A stretch of 64,000 bases of DNA, from contig CALUJY010000007.1 in NCBI GenBank assembly GCA_944321085.1, positions 124,001-188,000 on the forward strand, written 5' to 3'. Source of the stretch: an uncultured Barnesiella sp. GTDB taxonomy: Bacteria; Bacteroidota; Bacteroidia; Bacteroidales; Barnesiellaceae_A. The translations under genes and the position numbers were made by a program. Positions 43,521 through 53,469 of this stretch are shown here, one piece after another (within the stretch, counting starts at the first letter, position 1; each line of letters starts with the position of its first letter). Below the pieces are notes generated by a model. The model was not told the origin of the DNA. It did no database searches and worked only from the letters and a program-made list of their open reading frames with translations.

Positions 43521-44531
43521 TTATAACCATCGGTGGGCTTTATACCATGCAATGGTTTCCCGGATACCCTCTTCGAGTGAGTAATGCGGTGTGAAGCCTA
43601 ATTCTTGTCGTGCTTCGGATGTATCGCATCGCCAATTACGTTGGCACATGATGTGGTATTTGTCGCGGTTGAGCGTACTGCTTTTCCCCATCTTCCCGGC
43701 GACCCACTCGGCTATTGCCGAGATGACCCACAGAGCCCAGCAGGGTACTATCACTGGCAGCACAAAGCGTTTGTGCAAGGCTTGCGCCACGTAGTGCCTG
43801 AACTCTTCGGCGGTGTAGGCTCGTTCTTCCGACAGGAAATATCCTTTCCGCGAGACGGGGCTTTCTAAGGCTGCGAAAATGGCATTCACCAAATCTTTTA
43901 TATAGATAAAGGTGAGGAGCTGTTTGCGGTAGCCTACGCCGAAGTCTATACCGTATTTAATGCTCTTGAACATCAGATAGTAGTCTTTTTCTCGTGGCCC
44001 GTAAACACCGGTGGGGCGCAGGGCGATATAGGGGAAGTCTGCTACCGACTGCAAGAATTGTTCCGAATGTAATTTGCTTTGGCCGTAGCGTGTGTCGGGA
44101 TGCGGTTTGTCGGTGGGACGGATAGGGGCGTAACCCTTTTCGTCGCCTTTGCCCCATGCTCCGAGGCTGCTCATGTAGATGAATTTGTCGGGTACCATCT
44201 TGCATTCTATTAAAGCCTCGACGAAGTTGCGCAAATAACCATAGTTGATTTTGTCGAAGTCGTCGGGGTTTTTGCTTTTGGTGACACCGAGATTATGGAC
44301 GATATAGTCCCATCGCCCGATTTTCTGTTTCCACTCTTGCAACTGTTCTCTCAGTCGGTCGGGGTTGCCAAAGTCGAGATTGACAAATCGGATGCGTTCG
44401 TCTTGCAGGTATTCGCGTGAAGTACTTGTCCGCACGCCGGCCCACGTTTCGTAATTTCGCGAGAGAGCAGCCTCTACGACAAATCCGCCAATGAAGCCGC
44501 CTGCTCCGGTAACCAATATTTTATGAGACAT
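43521..44531 (-). CDS. NAD(P)-dependent epimerase/dehydratase family protein
   Basis: A 336-residue extended short-chain dehydrogenase. It opens with the NAD-binding loop TGAGGFIG (residues 7-14) and has SSLGAWG near residue 125 and the catalytic YGQSK (Tyr-x-x-x-Lys). The C-terminal half fits substrate binding in sugar-nucleotide epimerases or reductases; the substrate cannot be named. A -7 box TATCTTTG lies at 44552-44559. It appears to be the first gene of the cluster that runs down to the TatD gene. Confidence 0.9.
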   Translation of the reverse strand: MSHKILVTGAGGFIGGFVVEAALSRNYETWAGVRTSTSREYLQDERIRFVNLDFGNPDRLREQLQEWKQKIGRWDYIVHNLGVTKSKNPDDFDKINYGYLRNFVEALIECKMVPDKFIYMSSLGAWGKGDEKGYAPIRPTDKPHPDTRYGQSKLHSEQFLQSVADFPYIALRPTGVYGPREKDYYLMFKSIKYGIDFGVGYRKQLLTFIYIKDLVNAIFAALESPVSRKGYFLSEERAYTAEEFRHYVAQALHKRFVLPVIVPCWALWVISAIAEWVAGKMGKSSTLNRDKYHIMCQRNWRCDTSEARQELGFTPHYSLEEGIRETIAWYKAHRWL

Positions 44532-44659
44532 TGATAGCTTTTTTAGAGCGTCAAAGATACGCATTTTTTTGTCAAAGCGGCTTCTTTGCGAGGCAGATAA
44601 GGCGGTTTATGAAGGTAAGTGGCAAAAAGAGAAACAATAAAGAAAATTTTCCGTAATCG

Positions 44660-44691
44660 CTTGTTTGTTTAAGCTGAAAGACTTAATTTTG
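44660..44691 (+). promoter_or_regulatory. Promoter of sdhCAB
   Basis: CTTG, exactly 20 bases, then TAATTTTG: a full -7 match with one change at -33. The leader to sdhC is about 50 bases. Confidence 0.75.
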
Positions 44692-44748
44692 CCGAACGTT
44701 GAAAGTGATAACAACATACAACAATAATAACTTAAATTTCAAACTTTT

Positions 44749-45438
44749 ATGTGGTTAACAAATTCGTCCATAGGGCGTAAGGTAGTCATGAGTATATCAG
44801 GACTTTTCCTCGTCCTATTCCTGACCTTTCACATGTGCATGAATATTGCCCTTGTGTTCTCGGAAGATGCGTATAATGCTGTATGTAAATTCTTGGGAGC
44901 CAACTGGTATGCACTTGTCGGTACGCTGGTGCTCGCCGCCGGATTTCTCGTTCACATTATCTACGCATTTTGGTTGACGCTGCAAAATCTTAAAGCTCGC
45001 GGCTCAGACCGTTATGCTGTCAATGTTCGTCCCGACACCGTAGAGTGGTCGTCGCAGAACATGTTGGTGCTGGGTATCATCGTGATACTTTTCTTGGTGC
45101 TCCACATGGCACAATTCTGGTTCAAGATGCAGCTCAATGAGATTGCAGGTGTTGCCCCCGGTATCAATCCGCACGATGGCGCTACGCTGGTAATCGAGGT
45201 GTTTAGCTGTCCGTGGATGGTGCTGCTCTATTTGGTATGGTTCTTTGCATTGTGGTTCCACCTTACACACGGTTTTTGGAGTGCAATGCAGACGATAGGA
45301 ATCAACAATAAAATTTGGTTCAATCGTTGGAAAACCATAGGCAATGTTTTTGTTACAATCATTTGCCTCGGTTTTGCATTTGTAGCTATTGCTATTTATA
45401 TCAAATATGGCCTTATGGGCGCGGGTGGCGTTTGCTAA
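44749..45438 (+). CDS. sdhC: Succinate dehydrogenase/fumarate reductase cytochrome b subunit
   Basis: A 229-residue inner-membrane protein with five transmembrane helices, the single large anchor of type B complexes. Histidines in FHMCMN, VHIIYAFW, LHMAQFWF and WFHLTHGFW are placed to ligate two haems. It hands electrons between the quinone pool and SdhB. In anaerobic Bacteroidales the complex mostly works as a fumarate reductase that makes succinate. First gene of the three. Confidence 0.95.
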   Translation: MWLTNSSIGRKVVMSISGLFLVLFLTFHMCMNIALVFSEDAYNAVCKFLGANWYALVGTLVLAAGFLVHIIYAFWLTLQNLKARGSDRYAVNVRPDTVEWSSQNMLVLGIIVILFLVLHMAQFWFKMQLNEIAGVAPGINPHDGATLVIEVFSCPWMVLLYLVWFFALWFHLTHGFWSAMQTIGINNKIWFNRWKTIGNVFVTIICLGFAFVAIAIYIKYGLMGAGGVC

Positions 45439-45463
45439 TTGTTAATCTGTAAAAATCACTATT

Positions 45464-47407
45464 ATGACAAAGTTAGATTCTAAAATACCCGAAGGTCCCT
45501 TATCGGAAAAATGGACTAATTATAAAGCGCATCAAAAATTGGTAAACCCTGCCAATAAACGCCGCCTCGACATTATAGTTGTCGGTACCGGTTTGGCCGG
45601 CGGTTCGGCTGCCGCTACATTGGGTGAGCTTGGTTTCAAGGTTATCAATTTCTGTATTCAAGACTCTCCCCGTCGTGCACACTCTATCGCTGCGCAAGGA
45701 GGTATCAATGCTGCCAAAAATTATCAGAATGATGGAGACTCGGTATATCGTCTCTTCTACGATACTATCAAGGGCGGTGACTATCGCGCTCGCGAGGCCA
45801 ATGTTTATCGTTTGGCAGAGGTGTCGAACAATATCATAGACCAATGTGTAGCACAGGGCGTTCCTTTCGCTCGTGAATACGGTGGTTTGTTGGACAACCG
45901 TTCTTTCGGCGGTGCACAGGTATCGCGTACTTTCTATGCCAAAGGACAAACGGGACAACAACTTCTGTTGGGTGCATACTCCTCTCTGAGCCGTCAGGTA
46001 AAGAAAGGCAACGTAGTGCTGAAAACACGCTATGAGATGCTCGACCTTGTAATCGTTGACGGCCGTGCACGTGGCGTCATTGTGCGCAACCTTGTTACGG
46101 GTAAGTTGGAGCGTTATTCGGCTCACGCCGTTGTTGTGGCTACCGGTGGTTATGGAAACGTTTATTTCCTCTCTACCAATGCTATGGCTTCTAACGGTTC
46201 GGTAGCAGTACAATGCTATCGCAAAGGAGCTTATTTTGCCAACCCCGCTTTCGCACAGATTCACCCCACTTGTATCCCGGTTCACGGCGAATATCAATCG
46301 AAACTGACGTTGATGTCGGAGTCGTTGCGTAACGACGGTCGTATATGGGTACCCAAGAAGAAAGAAGATGCCGAGGCTATCCGTCAAGGTAAGCTCAAAC
46401 CGACACAAATCAAAGAAGAAGACCGCGACTACTATTTGGAGCGTCGCTATCCGGCATTCGGTAACCTCGTTCCCCGCGACGTTGCTTCGCGTGCTGCCAA
46501 AGAGCGTTGCGATGCAGGCTATGGCGTAGGTTCTACGGGTCTTGCCGTATATCTCGATTTCAGCGAGGCAATACAACGTTTGGGTCGCGAGGCCGTTGAG
46601 GCTCGTTATGGCAACCTCTTCCAAATGTATGAGAAGATTGTCGATGAGAATCCTTACGAGACGCCTATGATGATATTCCCCGCTTCGCACTACACGATGG
46701 GCGGTTTGTGGGTAGATTATGAGTTGATGACCACTATCCCTGGCCTCTTCGCCATAGGTGAGGCCAACTTCTCAGACCACGGCGCCAACCGCTTGGGTGC
46801 TTCGGCTTTGATGCAAGGTTTGGCCGATGGTTATTTCGTATTGCCTTATACGATACAAAACTACCTCTCAGACCAGATACAAGTACCTCGTTTCAGCACC
46901 GACCTTCCTGAATTTGAAGAGGCTGAGAAGGGCGTAAAAGCACGTATCGAGCGTCTTATGAATATCAAAGGACACCGTTCGGTTGACTCTATCCATAAAG
47001 AGCTGGGTCACATCATGTGGAACTATGTAGGTATGGGTCGCAACAAGGCCGGTCTCGAATTGGCTATCAAGAAAATCGATGAGCTCAAAGAGGTATTTTA
47101 TTCAGACCTCCGCATCCCCGGTGCGGCCGATACGCTCAACGTCGAGCTTGAAAAGGCTCTTCGTCTCGAAGATTTCTTGGTTATAGGCAAGCTCATGGCT
47201 TATGATGCCCTCAACCGTGAAGAGTCTTGCGGCGGCCACTTCCGTGAGGAGTACCAAACCCCCGATGGTGAGGCACAACGCAACGATAAAGATTATATGT
47301 ATGTTAGTTGCTGGAAATATGAAGGTAAAGGTAAAAAGCCCGAGCTCTTCAAAGAAGAGTTGAACTATGAAGCTATAAAGGTTCAGCAACGTAATTATAA
47401 ACAATAA
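45464..47407 (+). CDS. sdhA: Succinate dehydrogenase/fumarate reductase flavoprotein subunit
   Basis: A 647-residue flavoprotein. The FAD-binding loop is [19 protein letters not shown] (about 37-55). The phrase [15 protein letters not shown] carries the histidine that binds FAD covalently, and HPTCIPVHG and [13 protein letters not shown] are active-site regions. It interconverts fumarate and succinate on the cytoplasmic face. Length and motifs are normal. It sits between sdhC and sdhB in one operon. Confidence 0.97.
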   Translation: MTKLDSKIPEGPLSEKWTNYKAHQKLVNPANKRRLDIIVVGTGLAGGSAAATLGELGFKVINFCIQDSPRRAHSIAAQGGINAAKNYQNDGDSVYRLFYDTIKGGDYRAREANVYRLAEVSNNIIDQCVAQGVPFAREYGGLLDNRSFGGAQVSRTFYAKGQTGQQLLLGAYSSLSRQVKKGNVVLKTRYEMLDLVIVDGRARGVIVRNLVTGKLERYSAHAVVVATGGYGNVYFLSTNAMASNGSVAVQCYRKGAYFANPAFAQIHPTCIPVHGEYQSKLTLMSESLRNDGRIWVPKKKEDAEAIRQGKLKPTQIKEEDRDYYLERRYPAFGNLVPRDVASRAAKERCDAGYGVGSTGLAVYLDFSEAIQRLGREAVEARYGNLFQMYEKIVDENPYETPMMIFPASHYTMGGLWVDYELMTTIPGLFAIGEANFSDHGANRLGASALMQGLADGYFVLPYTIQNYLSDQIQVPRFSTDLPEFEEAEKGVKARIERLMNIKGHRSVDSIHKELGHIMWNYVGMGRNKAGLELAIKKIDELKEVFYSDLRIPGAADTLNVELEKALRLEDFLVIGKLMAYDALNREESCGGHFREEYQTPDGEAQRNDKDYMYVSCWKYEGKGKKPELFKEELNYEAIKVQQRNYKQ

Positions 47408-47434
47408 TCCGGGAACGGTACAACAATTACAATC

Positions 47435-48190
47435 ATGGATAAAACGATAGATATAACATTAAAAATATGGCGGCAACATGACCGCAAGGCCAAAGGTGCT
47501 TTTGAAACCTACAACCTTAAAGGCATTTCGACCGACAGCTCGTTCCTTGAAATGCTCGATGTGCTCAACGAACAACTTATCAACGAAGGTAAAGAGCCCG
47601 TGGTGTTCGACCACGACTGCCGCGAAGGTATCTGCGGTATGTGCTCGCTCTATATCAACGGTCACCCTCATGGTCCCGACACGGCTGTAACGACTTGCCA
47701 ACTGCACATGCGCAAGTTCCACAATGGCGATGTCATCACTATCGAACCGTGGCGTTCTGCCGGTTTCCCGGTAATCCGCGACTTGATGGTAGACCGTACG
47801 GCTTTCGACCAAATCATACAAGCCGGCGGCTATATCTCGGTCAACTGCGGCGGCGCACAAGATGCCAATGCCGTGCGTATCCCCAAGAAAGATGCCGATG
47901 AAGCTATGGACTCGGCCTCTTGTATAGGTTGCGGTGCATGTGTGGCTGCATGTAAGAACGGTTCTGCCATGCTCTTCGTATCGGCCAAGGTGAGCCAATT
48001 TGCTCTTCTACCCCAAGGTCGCGTAGAGGCTGCCCGCCGTGCGCGTGCCATGGTCGCCAAGATGGATGAGTTGGGATTTGGTAACTGTACCAATACCGGT
48101 GCTTGTGCTGCCGAGTGCCCCAAGAGCGTTTCGCTTTCGAACATTGCCCGTCTCAATCGCGAGTTTATCAAAGCTAAGCTCAAAGATTAA
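47435..48190 (+). CDS. sdhB: Succinate dehydrogenase/fumarate reductase iron-sulfur subunit
   Basis: A 251-residue protein with three clusters of cysteines: CREGICGMC plus a later Cys in TTCQLH for the 2Fe-2S centre, [11 protein letters not shown] and [12 protein letters not shown] for the 4Fe-4S and 3Fe-4S centres. It passes electrons between SdhA and the haems of SdhC. A strong terminator follows, ending the operon. Confidence 0.97.
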   Translation: MDKTIDITLKIWRQHDRKAKGAFETYNLKGISTDSSFLEMLDVLNEQLINEGKEPVVFDHDCREGICGMCSLYINGHPHGPDTAVTTCQLHMRKFHNGDVITIEPWRSAGFPVIRDLMVDRTAFDQIIQAGGYISVNCGGAQDANAVRIPKKDADEAMDSASCIGCGACVAACKNGSAMLFVSAKVSQFALLPQGRVEAARRARAMVAKMDELGFGNCTNTGACAAECPKSVSLSNIARLNREFIKAKLKD

Positions 48191-48210
48191 TCGACGTATT
48201 CTGTTATAAT

Positions 48211-48252
48211 AGAGAGCGGCTAAAAAGTTTGTCAGGCTTTTTAGCCGCTCTC
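48211..48252 (+). terminator. Terminator of sdhCAB
   Basis: AGAGAGCGGCTAAAAAG and its exact complement form a 17-bp stem with an 8-base loop, followed by TTTTT. It lies 20 bases after the sdhB stop. Confidence 0.93.
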
Positions 48253-48302
48253 TTTTTGCGTGGTGTCGGTTGGAAAAATTTCCTCTTTTGTAAAGGGATG
48301 CC

Positions 48303-48360
48303 GGGACAGAAAATTGCCGGAAATCATATCCCTTGCTATTTTGCTTTCTTGTTCTGTCCC
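48303..48360. repeat. Inverted repeat downstream of the sdh terminator
   Basis: GGGACAGAA (48303-48311) and TTCTGTCCC (48352-48360) are perfect 9-bp arms around a 40-base loop, followed by CTTTTATGAG. It lies between two convergent terminators and has no clear role. Confidence 0.4.
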
Positions 48361-48376
48361 CTTTTATGAGAAAAGG

Positions 48377-48410
48377 AGAGGACGGCTAAAATTACTTTTA
48401 GTCGTCCTCT
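48377..48410 (-). terminator. Terminator of queA
   Basis: AGAGGACGGCTAAAA pairs with TTTTAGTCGTCCTCT, one mismatch, with a 4-base loop. On the minus strand CCTTTTC follows. It lies 67 bases after the queA stop. Confidence 0.7.
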
Positions 48411-48477
48411 CGGTTGTCTTTATCGGTCTTGTTATGCCATCACAAAAATGTGTGAGGGCAGCGACAACGTCACGCTA

Positions 48478-49527
48478 TTACAAAATAAGCATGGCATCGC
48501 CGTACGCTCCGAAGTGGTATTTCTCGCGAATAGCTTCTTCGTACGCTTCGAAAACAAGGTCGTAGCCGCCAAATGCCGCTACCATCATGAGCATAGTGGA
48601 GTAGGGTAAGTGGAAGTTGGATACCATGCTGGTGGCCACAGTGAAGTCGTAGGGCGGGAAGATAAATTTGTTAGTCCATCCGTCGAACGCTTTGATGTGA
48701 CCGTTGGTGCTGACGGCACTCTCCAATGCTCTCATGACCGTTGTGCCAATGGCGCATACGTTATGACCTTCGTCTTTGGTGTTGTTTAGTTGCTCGACAA
48801 ACTCGGGAGAGACAATGAGTTGTTCCGAGTCCATTTTGTGTTTGGTGAGGTCTTCTACATCGATTTCCCTGAAATTGCCCAAGCCCGAGTGCATTGTGAT
48901 GAAACCGCTCTCAATACCTTTTATTTCCATTCTCTTGAAGAGTTCGCGGCTGAAATGCAAGCCGGCAGCCGGTGTAACCACGGCTCCCTCATTACGGGCG
49001 AAAATGCACTGGTAACGTTCGGCATCGTCGGCCTCCACAGGGCGTTTGATGTAGGATGGCAGGGGCGTTTCTCCTAATTGATAGAGCGCCTCCTTGAACT
49101 CGTCGTGCGGTCCGTCGTATAAGAAGCGCAAGGTACGGCCGCGCGATGTGGTGTTGTCGATTACCTCGGCAACCATCGAGTCGTCTTTCCCGAAGTAGAG
49201 CTTGTTACCGATCCTTATTTTACGGGCGGGTTCTACAAGCACATCCCACAGACGGTTTTCTTCGTTGAGCTCACGCAACAAGAAAACCTCTATTTTCGCA
49301 CCTGTTTTTTCTTTGTTCCCGTAGAGGCGTGCGGGAAATACCTTGGTGTCGTTGAAAACAAAGAGGTCTTTGTCGTCGAAATAATTGATGATCTCTTTGA
49401 AAATGTGATGCTCGATAGTTCCGGTTTTTCGGTCTATGACCATCAGCCGGGATTCGTCCCTGTTTTTAGCCGGGTACAGGGCTATCAGTTCTTCCGGTAA
49501 TTTGAATTTGAATTGCGAAAGTTTCAT
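48478..49527 (-). CDS. queA: S-adenosylmethionine:tRNA ribosyltransferase-isomerase
   Basis: A 349-residue QueA. Typical segments are [26 protein letters not shown] at the start, [12 protein letters not shown], the [12 protein letters not shown] stretch, [23 protein letters not shown] and [19 protein letters not shown]. It adds a ribosyl-type ring from SAM to preQ1 in tRNA, giving epoxyqueuosine at the wobble base. Last gene of the ftsX cluster. Confidence 0.96.
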   Translation of the reverse strand: MKLSQFKFKLPEELIALYPAKNRDESRLMVIDRKTGTIEHHIFKEIINYFDDKDLFVFNDTKVFPARLYGNKEKTGAKIEVFLLRELNEENRLWDVLVEPARKIRIGNKLYFGKDDSMVAEVIDNTTSRGRTLRFLYDGPHDEFKEALYQLGETPLPSYIKRPVEADDAERYQCIFARNEGAVVTPAAGLHFSRELFKRMEIKGIESGFITMHSGLGNFREIDVEDLTKHKMDSEQLIVSPEFVEQLNNTKDEGHNVCAIGTTVMRALESAVSTNGHIKAFDGWTNKFIFPPYDFTVATSMVSNFHLPYSTMLMMVAAFGGYDLVFEAYEEAIREKYHFGAYGDAMLIL

Positions 49528-49550
49528 TTTCCTCCGTTTATCTTATGTTA

Positions 49551-50267
49551 TTAATTCTCTTCGATGGCGTCTTCGTCTTCGACAACAGCCTCTCTGATGA
49601 GGCGGTCGGTATCGTCGATACTTAGACAATCGTTTATTCTTATATCTCCCACGCGGGTTCTTTCGAGGGCAATCAGATGCGCTCCGCTGCCGAGAGCTTG
49701 TCCTATGTCGCGTGCCAAGGCTCTTATATAGGTGCCTTTGCTGCATACGACGCGGATGGTTGCAACAGGCGGGGTGAAGTCGAGCAATTCTATGTCGTCT
49801 ATGACAAGTTCTTTGGCTTGCAGCTCTACCTCTTTCCCCTTGCGTGCCATTTTATAAGCGCGTGTCCCGTCTACTTTGCAGGCCGAGAAGGCAGGCGGCA
49901 CTTGCTTGATAGAGCCTTTGAAGTGTGTGAGAGTCTCTTCAATCAGTTCGCGCGTGATGTGTTCGTATGGGTAGGTGGCGTCTATCTCTGTCTCCAAGTC
50001 GTACGACGGAGTGGTTGCACCCAATCGCAGGGTAGCCACATACTCTTTCATACCGGCTTGTAATTTCTCGATTTGTTTGGTAGCGCGTCCCGTACATATA
50101 ATCATGACACCTGTTGCCAAGGGGTCGAGAGTCCCGGCATGCCCTACCTTGATTTTCTTACGATGCAACCGACGAAGTATCTGTATGCGTATTCGCTTGA
50201 CAGCATCGAACGATGTCCAGTGCAGGGGTTTGTTGATATAGAATATTTCGCCTTCGGTGAAATTCAT
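49551..50267 (-). CDS. truB: tRNA pseudouridine(55) synthase
   Basis: A 238-residue TruB. The catalytic motif GHAGTLDPLATGV (42-54) contains the nucleophile D48. The later VRVVCSKGTYIRALARDIG is the second family signature. It isomerises U55 in the T loop of tRNAs. It follows uppP by 7 bases. The C-terminus ends in an acidic tail (EDEDAIEEN) rather than a long PUA domain, as in short bacterial forms. Confidence 0.96.
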   Translation of the reverse strand: MNFTEGEIFYINKPLHWTSFDAVKRIRIQILRRLHRKKIKVGHAGTLDPLATGVMIICTGRATKQIEKLQAGMKEYVATLRLGATTPSYDLETEIDATYPYEHITRELIEETLTHFKGSIKQVPPAFSACKVDGTRAYKMARKGKEVELQAKELVIDDIELLDFTPPVATIRVVCSKGTYIRALARDIGQALGSGAHLIALERTRVGDIRINDCLSIDDTDRLIREAVVEDEDAIEEN

Positions 50268-50274
50268 AATCGTA

Positions 50275-51081
50275 TTACGACAGGTAATAATATAGTATAC
50301 AGAATGCGGCTGCTACTACGCAGTAGATGGCAAAATAGATGAGTTTGCCTCTCTTTACCAAGTTAATCATCCATTTGCAGGCGAGGCAACCCGATATGAA
50401 TGCGGCAAGGAAGCCTATGATGAGCGTTATTGCCGGCAGGTCGTTGGCAACGGAGTCTCCACTGCCGCTTACCATCTTTACTACATCGAGTAAGGCTGCG
50501 CCGAGGATGGGCGGTATAACCATCAGGAAAGAGAACTGTGCCATGTTTTCTTTTTTGTTACCCAATAGCAATCCCGTGGCGATGGTTGACCCCGACCGAG
50601 ACAAACCCGGCATTACGGCGCAGGCTTGTGCCAATCCTATAATGAAAGCATCTTTGAGCGATATCTTTTCTTTCTGCCGGGGGCGTGCGTAATATGAGAA
50701 GGTGAGCAAAAGAGCTGTCAGCAGTAGCATAAGTCCTACGATGAGCAGTCCCGACCCGAAAATGGCTTCGACATAGTCTTTGAAAAACAACCCGACGATG
50801 CCCACGGGAATCATGGATACGATGATGTTAATGATGTAACGTGTCTCATCGTTCATTCTGAATTTGAATAATCCTTTGAAAAGCCAGCTTACCTCTTTCC
50901 ATAAGATGACCAATGTGCTGAATACGGTGGCAATATGTACCACGATGGTAAACGAGAGGTTTGCCTCGCTGTCGATGCCGAAAAGCGCCGAGCCTATTGC
51001 CAAATGTCCGCTGCTACTCACCGGAAGGTATTCGGTAAGACCTTGTACCAATCCCAATATCAATGCTTCATACCAAGTCAT
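50275..51081 (-). CDS. uppP: Undecaprenyl-diphosphatase
   Basis: A 268-residue inner-membrane protein with eight hydrophobic segments. The two active-site motifs are [13 protein letters not shown] (14-26, with E17 and H26) and [13 protein letters not shown]. It dephosphorylates undecaprenyl diphosphate so that the lipid carrier can be reused for peptidoglycan and surface glycans; family members give bacitracin tolerance. Placed in the conserved ftsX-DUF3098-uppP-truB-queA order. Confidence 0.96.
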   Translation of the reverse strand: MTWYEALILGLVQGLTEYLPVSSSGHLAIGSALFGIDSEANLSFTIVVHIATVFSTLVILWKEVSWLFKGLFKFRMNDETRYIINIIVSMIPVGIVGLFFKDYVEAIFGSGLLIVGLMLLLTALLLTFSYYARPRQKEKISLKDAFIIGLAQACAVMPGLSRSGSTIATGLLLGNKKENMAQFSFLMVIPPILGAALLDVVKMVSGSGDSVANDLPAITLIIGFLAAFISGCLACKWMINLVKRGKLIYFAIYCVVAAAFCILYYYLS

Positions 51082-51109
51082 GTCGTTCCTGTTTATTTAT
51101 GGTGTGCAA

Positions 51110-51448
51110 TTATTGGTTGGGTTTGCGCAATATGGCGAAAAGTATGCACACAAATCCTAAAAATGATAAAGTAGGAGCTATTACGATACGGCGTGTGCTG
51201 AAAATATCGGGATTATAGGCCGTTTCGGTAGTACCGCTACCCAACATCAGTACAAAGCCGGCGATAACGAGCAAGAATGATATGGCGATGAGCAGGTAGT
51301 TTTGCTTGCCTAATGCAAAGTGCATCTGTGTATCGGGTTGGGGCGTTGGGGTGTCATCCGTATTGGTCAGTTTGTTTACCTTGAAGTTTTTGTCGGACAA
51401 TCTTGAAGCCAACAGATCTGCCGATACAAAGGTTTTTTTGTTATTCAT
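51110..51448 (-). CDS. DUF3098 small membrane protein
   Basis: A 112-residue protein. An N-terminal soluble part rich in Thr and Pro is followed by two transmembrane segments (YLLIAISFLLVIAGFVLML and IVIAPTLSFLGFVCILFAIL) joined by a short loop ending PDIFSTRRI. This is the DUF3098 family of Bacteroidota, always next to ftsX, with unknown function and perhaps a role in envelope or division. A start at 51475 is also possible; it overlaps the ftsX stop by 8 bases. Confidence 0.85.
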   Translation of the reverse strand: MNNKKTFVSADLLASRLSDKNFKVNKLTNTDDTPTPQPDTQMHFALGKQNYLLIAISFLLVIAGFVLMLGSGTTETAYNPDIFSTRRIVIAPTLSFLGFVCILFAILRKPNQ

Positions 51449-51467
51449 ATTATATTCGTTTTTTTGA

Positions 51468-52346
51468 TTATACATAATATAGGTCGTCGCGTTTCATGCG
51501 GATGTAACGGTTGACGGCAAAATAAGCCGATATGGACGTGAGCAAAATGCCCAGCACCAGCACGATGGCATATACACAGAGCAGAGTGGGCAGCGTAATG
51601 AGCGAGTAGAAGCTGTCGAACTCCGAGACGATATACGAGACGCAGCCCGTGAGCAACAGGATGGCGAGGATGGCGGCAATGATGCCGCTGATGATGTTGC
51701 TGACGATAAAGGGGCGTCGTATAAATCCCGGTGTGGCACCCACCAGCTTCATGGTGTATATGATAAATCGCCGGCTGTAAGCCGTGAGACGTATGGTGTT
51801 GCTGATAAGTACGTATGATATGACCATCAGTACGGCTGCCAATATGAGCAGTATGAGCCCTATGTTGCGCATGTTTTCGTTGACCGACTGTATGAGGTCT
51901 TTTTGGAATTGTATGTTGTCGATGAATGCGTTCTGCATCAAATCCTTTTCTATAACTGCAATGCTGTCGGGGTTAGCATATTCGGCTTTGAGTCTCACTT
52001 CGATGGAGGCTTGCATGGGGTTTGTCCCCAAAACCTCTTCGGGATTTTCGCCTAATTCAATCATAACCTCTTTCAAAGCATCTTCTTTCGAGATGTATTG
52101 GGCTGCCTTGACGTAAGGAGCCTGCCCGAGGCTGTTTTGCAAGTCGGATATTTGGTTGTCGCGTGCCGATTCTTTCAAGACTATGGAGAAGCCGATGTTT
52201 TCGCGTACGTATATAGATAGGTTGTTGGCAAGAACGCCCAGCAATGCCATGATGCCGAGGATAAACAGCACCAGCGAAACGCTTAGCGTAGAGGTGATGC
52301 GGGCCTCGAGAAACGAGAAACGTTTTTTCTTTTTAGGATTGCTCAT
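51468..52346 (-). CDS. ftsX: Cell division protein FtsX
   Basis: A 292-residue permease-like protein with four transmembrane helices: near residue 25, then after the extracytoplasmic loop near 170, 215 and 260. The loop (about 45-160) contains SIVLKESARDNQ and the ISKEDALKEV segment typical of FtsX. With the ATPase FtsE, not encoded here, it controls septal peptidoglycan hydrolases. The gene overlaps the preceding methyltransferase by 4 bases (ATGA). Confidence 0.95.
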   Translation of the reverse strand: MSNPKKKKRFSFLEARITSTLSVSLVLFILGIMALLGVLANNLSIYVRENIGFSIVLKESARDNQISDLQNSLGQAPYVKAAQYISKEDALKEVMIELGENPEEVLGTNPMQASIEVRLKAEYANPDSIAVIEKDLMQNAFIDNIQFQKDLIQSVNENMRNIGLILLILAAVLMVISYVLISNTIRLTAYSRRFIIYTMKLVGATPGFIRRPFIVSNIISGIIAAILAILLLTGCVSYIVSEFDSFYSLITLPTLLCVYAIVLVLGILLTSISAYFAVNRYIRMKRDDLYYV

Positions 52347-53251
52347 TGCGGTAAAGTATTGTGTTTGAGTGTATATATAATGTAACAGCCGTTATCGGCT
52401 TTATATTGGTCTTTCGAGGCTGTTTTGAAGCCTTCGATGCAACCCTTCGAGAGAGCTGCCGCTTGTTTGCGGTATCGGGAGCGAAGCAGTTCGCAGGCTG
52501 TTGCGGCGGCTACATTCATAGCCCTGTTGTTTTGTTCTTTTACGATTCGCATGTTGTTATCGGCTGCAAGTCGCTCGAAAGCCTTGCGGCTGAAAAGGAA
52601 TGTGGTGTGAGCCATGAGACAATGCCATATCTCTTTGTGGCGTGAGGCTATGGCCGATGCCGGGTTGTATAGGGCAACGATGAGTGTGCCGTCGGAAGTC
52701 AGCAGATCGCACATGGCTTTGAAGCTCTTTTGTGGGTCGGCGGTTTTGCCAATGAAATCCCATGCTGTCACCACATTGTATGAGCAAGGGCGTATGCGGT
52801 AGAGCATCTCTCCTTTCTCGATATGGAGGTTATAGTGCGAGTTGCTGTATTCGCGGGCGTTGCTGTTGCTTTCTATTCCATGTGCAATCCACCCGCGTCG
52901 TCGCATGGCTGCGATGAAGTCGCCTCTGTGACATCCTATATCGAGCAGTACTCCGCTTACCCTACCGGCTTCGCGCTCTGTGATGCGGGTCTTTTGTCGA
53001 CTCCAAGTGTGGCGCAAGGTATTGTAGCAACGGCTTATGATACCGTTTTTGGGGGTTGCCTGCAACGCCCCGTCGACGGCATAGATGCCGGTGTCGCCAT
53101 TTGTTGTGGCTTCGGGACTTCTTCTGACAAGCCCGCAGTCGGGGCAGAGCAGTACCTCGAATGTATCTTCCTCGTTCGCGGCACACGTACATACGTGTGT
53201 CCAATGGTTTCCGTTGCACACGGGGCAGGTATTTATCGAGGCTTTTGCCAT
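52343..53251 (-). CDS. Class I SAM-dependent methyltransferase with N-terminal zinc ribbon
   Basis: A 302-residue protein. The first 45 residues hold two CxxC pairs (CPVC and CPDC, plus an inner CTC) that can bind zinc. The methyltransferase domain has the SAM loop VLLDIGCHRGDFIAAM (about 102-117) and the acidic VVTAWDFIG. The last 90 residues are helical. The combination matches bacterial methyltransferases that modify sugars or other small molecules; the substrate is unknown. It overlaps ftsX by 4 bases and seems to open this operon. Confidence 0.88.
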   Translation of the reverse strand: MAKASINTCPVCNGNHWTHVCTCAANEEDTFEVLLCPDCGLVRRSPEATTNGDTGIYAVDGALQATPKNGIISRCYNTLRHTWSRQKTRITEREAGRVSGVLLDIGCHRGDFIAAMRRRGWIAHGIESNSNAREYSNSHYNLHIEKGEMLYRIRPCSYNVVTAWDFIGKTADPQKSFKAMCDLLTSDGTLIVALYNPASAIASRHKEIWHCLMAHTTFLFSRKAFERLAADNNMRIVKEQNNRAMNVAAATACELLRSRYRKQAAALSKGCIEGFKTASKDQYKADNGCYIIYTLKHNTLPQ

Positions 53252-53469
53252 AAGACGACCGGGCGTAATTCTATTAACAGTTTGTTGCGACTATTGTTTG
53301 GCGACAGTGCATCTTGCGGCAGGTGCACATTTATTCCTAATTTGCCGCAAATTAACGACAATTTCGGGTATGTGCGCCTTTTTGTTTAATATATTTAACA
53401 AATAGATATAGCCCTCGTTGCAAGCTGTTGTAAACGGCCTGCAACGAAAGGTTTTTTGAAAAGGATAGT

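Noticed and set aside
45500-46690. Long minus-strand open frame inside sdhA
   Set aside because: sdhA is unmistakable on the plus strand. The antisense frame has no recognisable domain and reflects codon bias.
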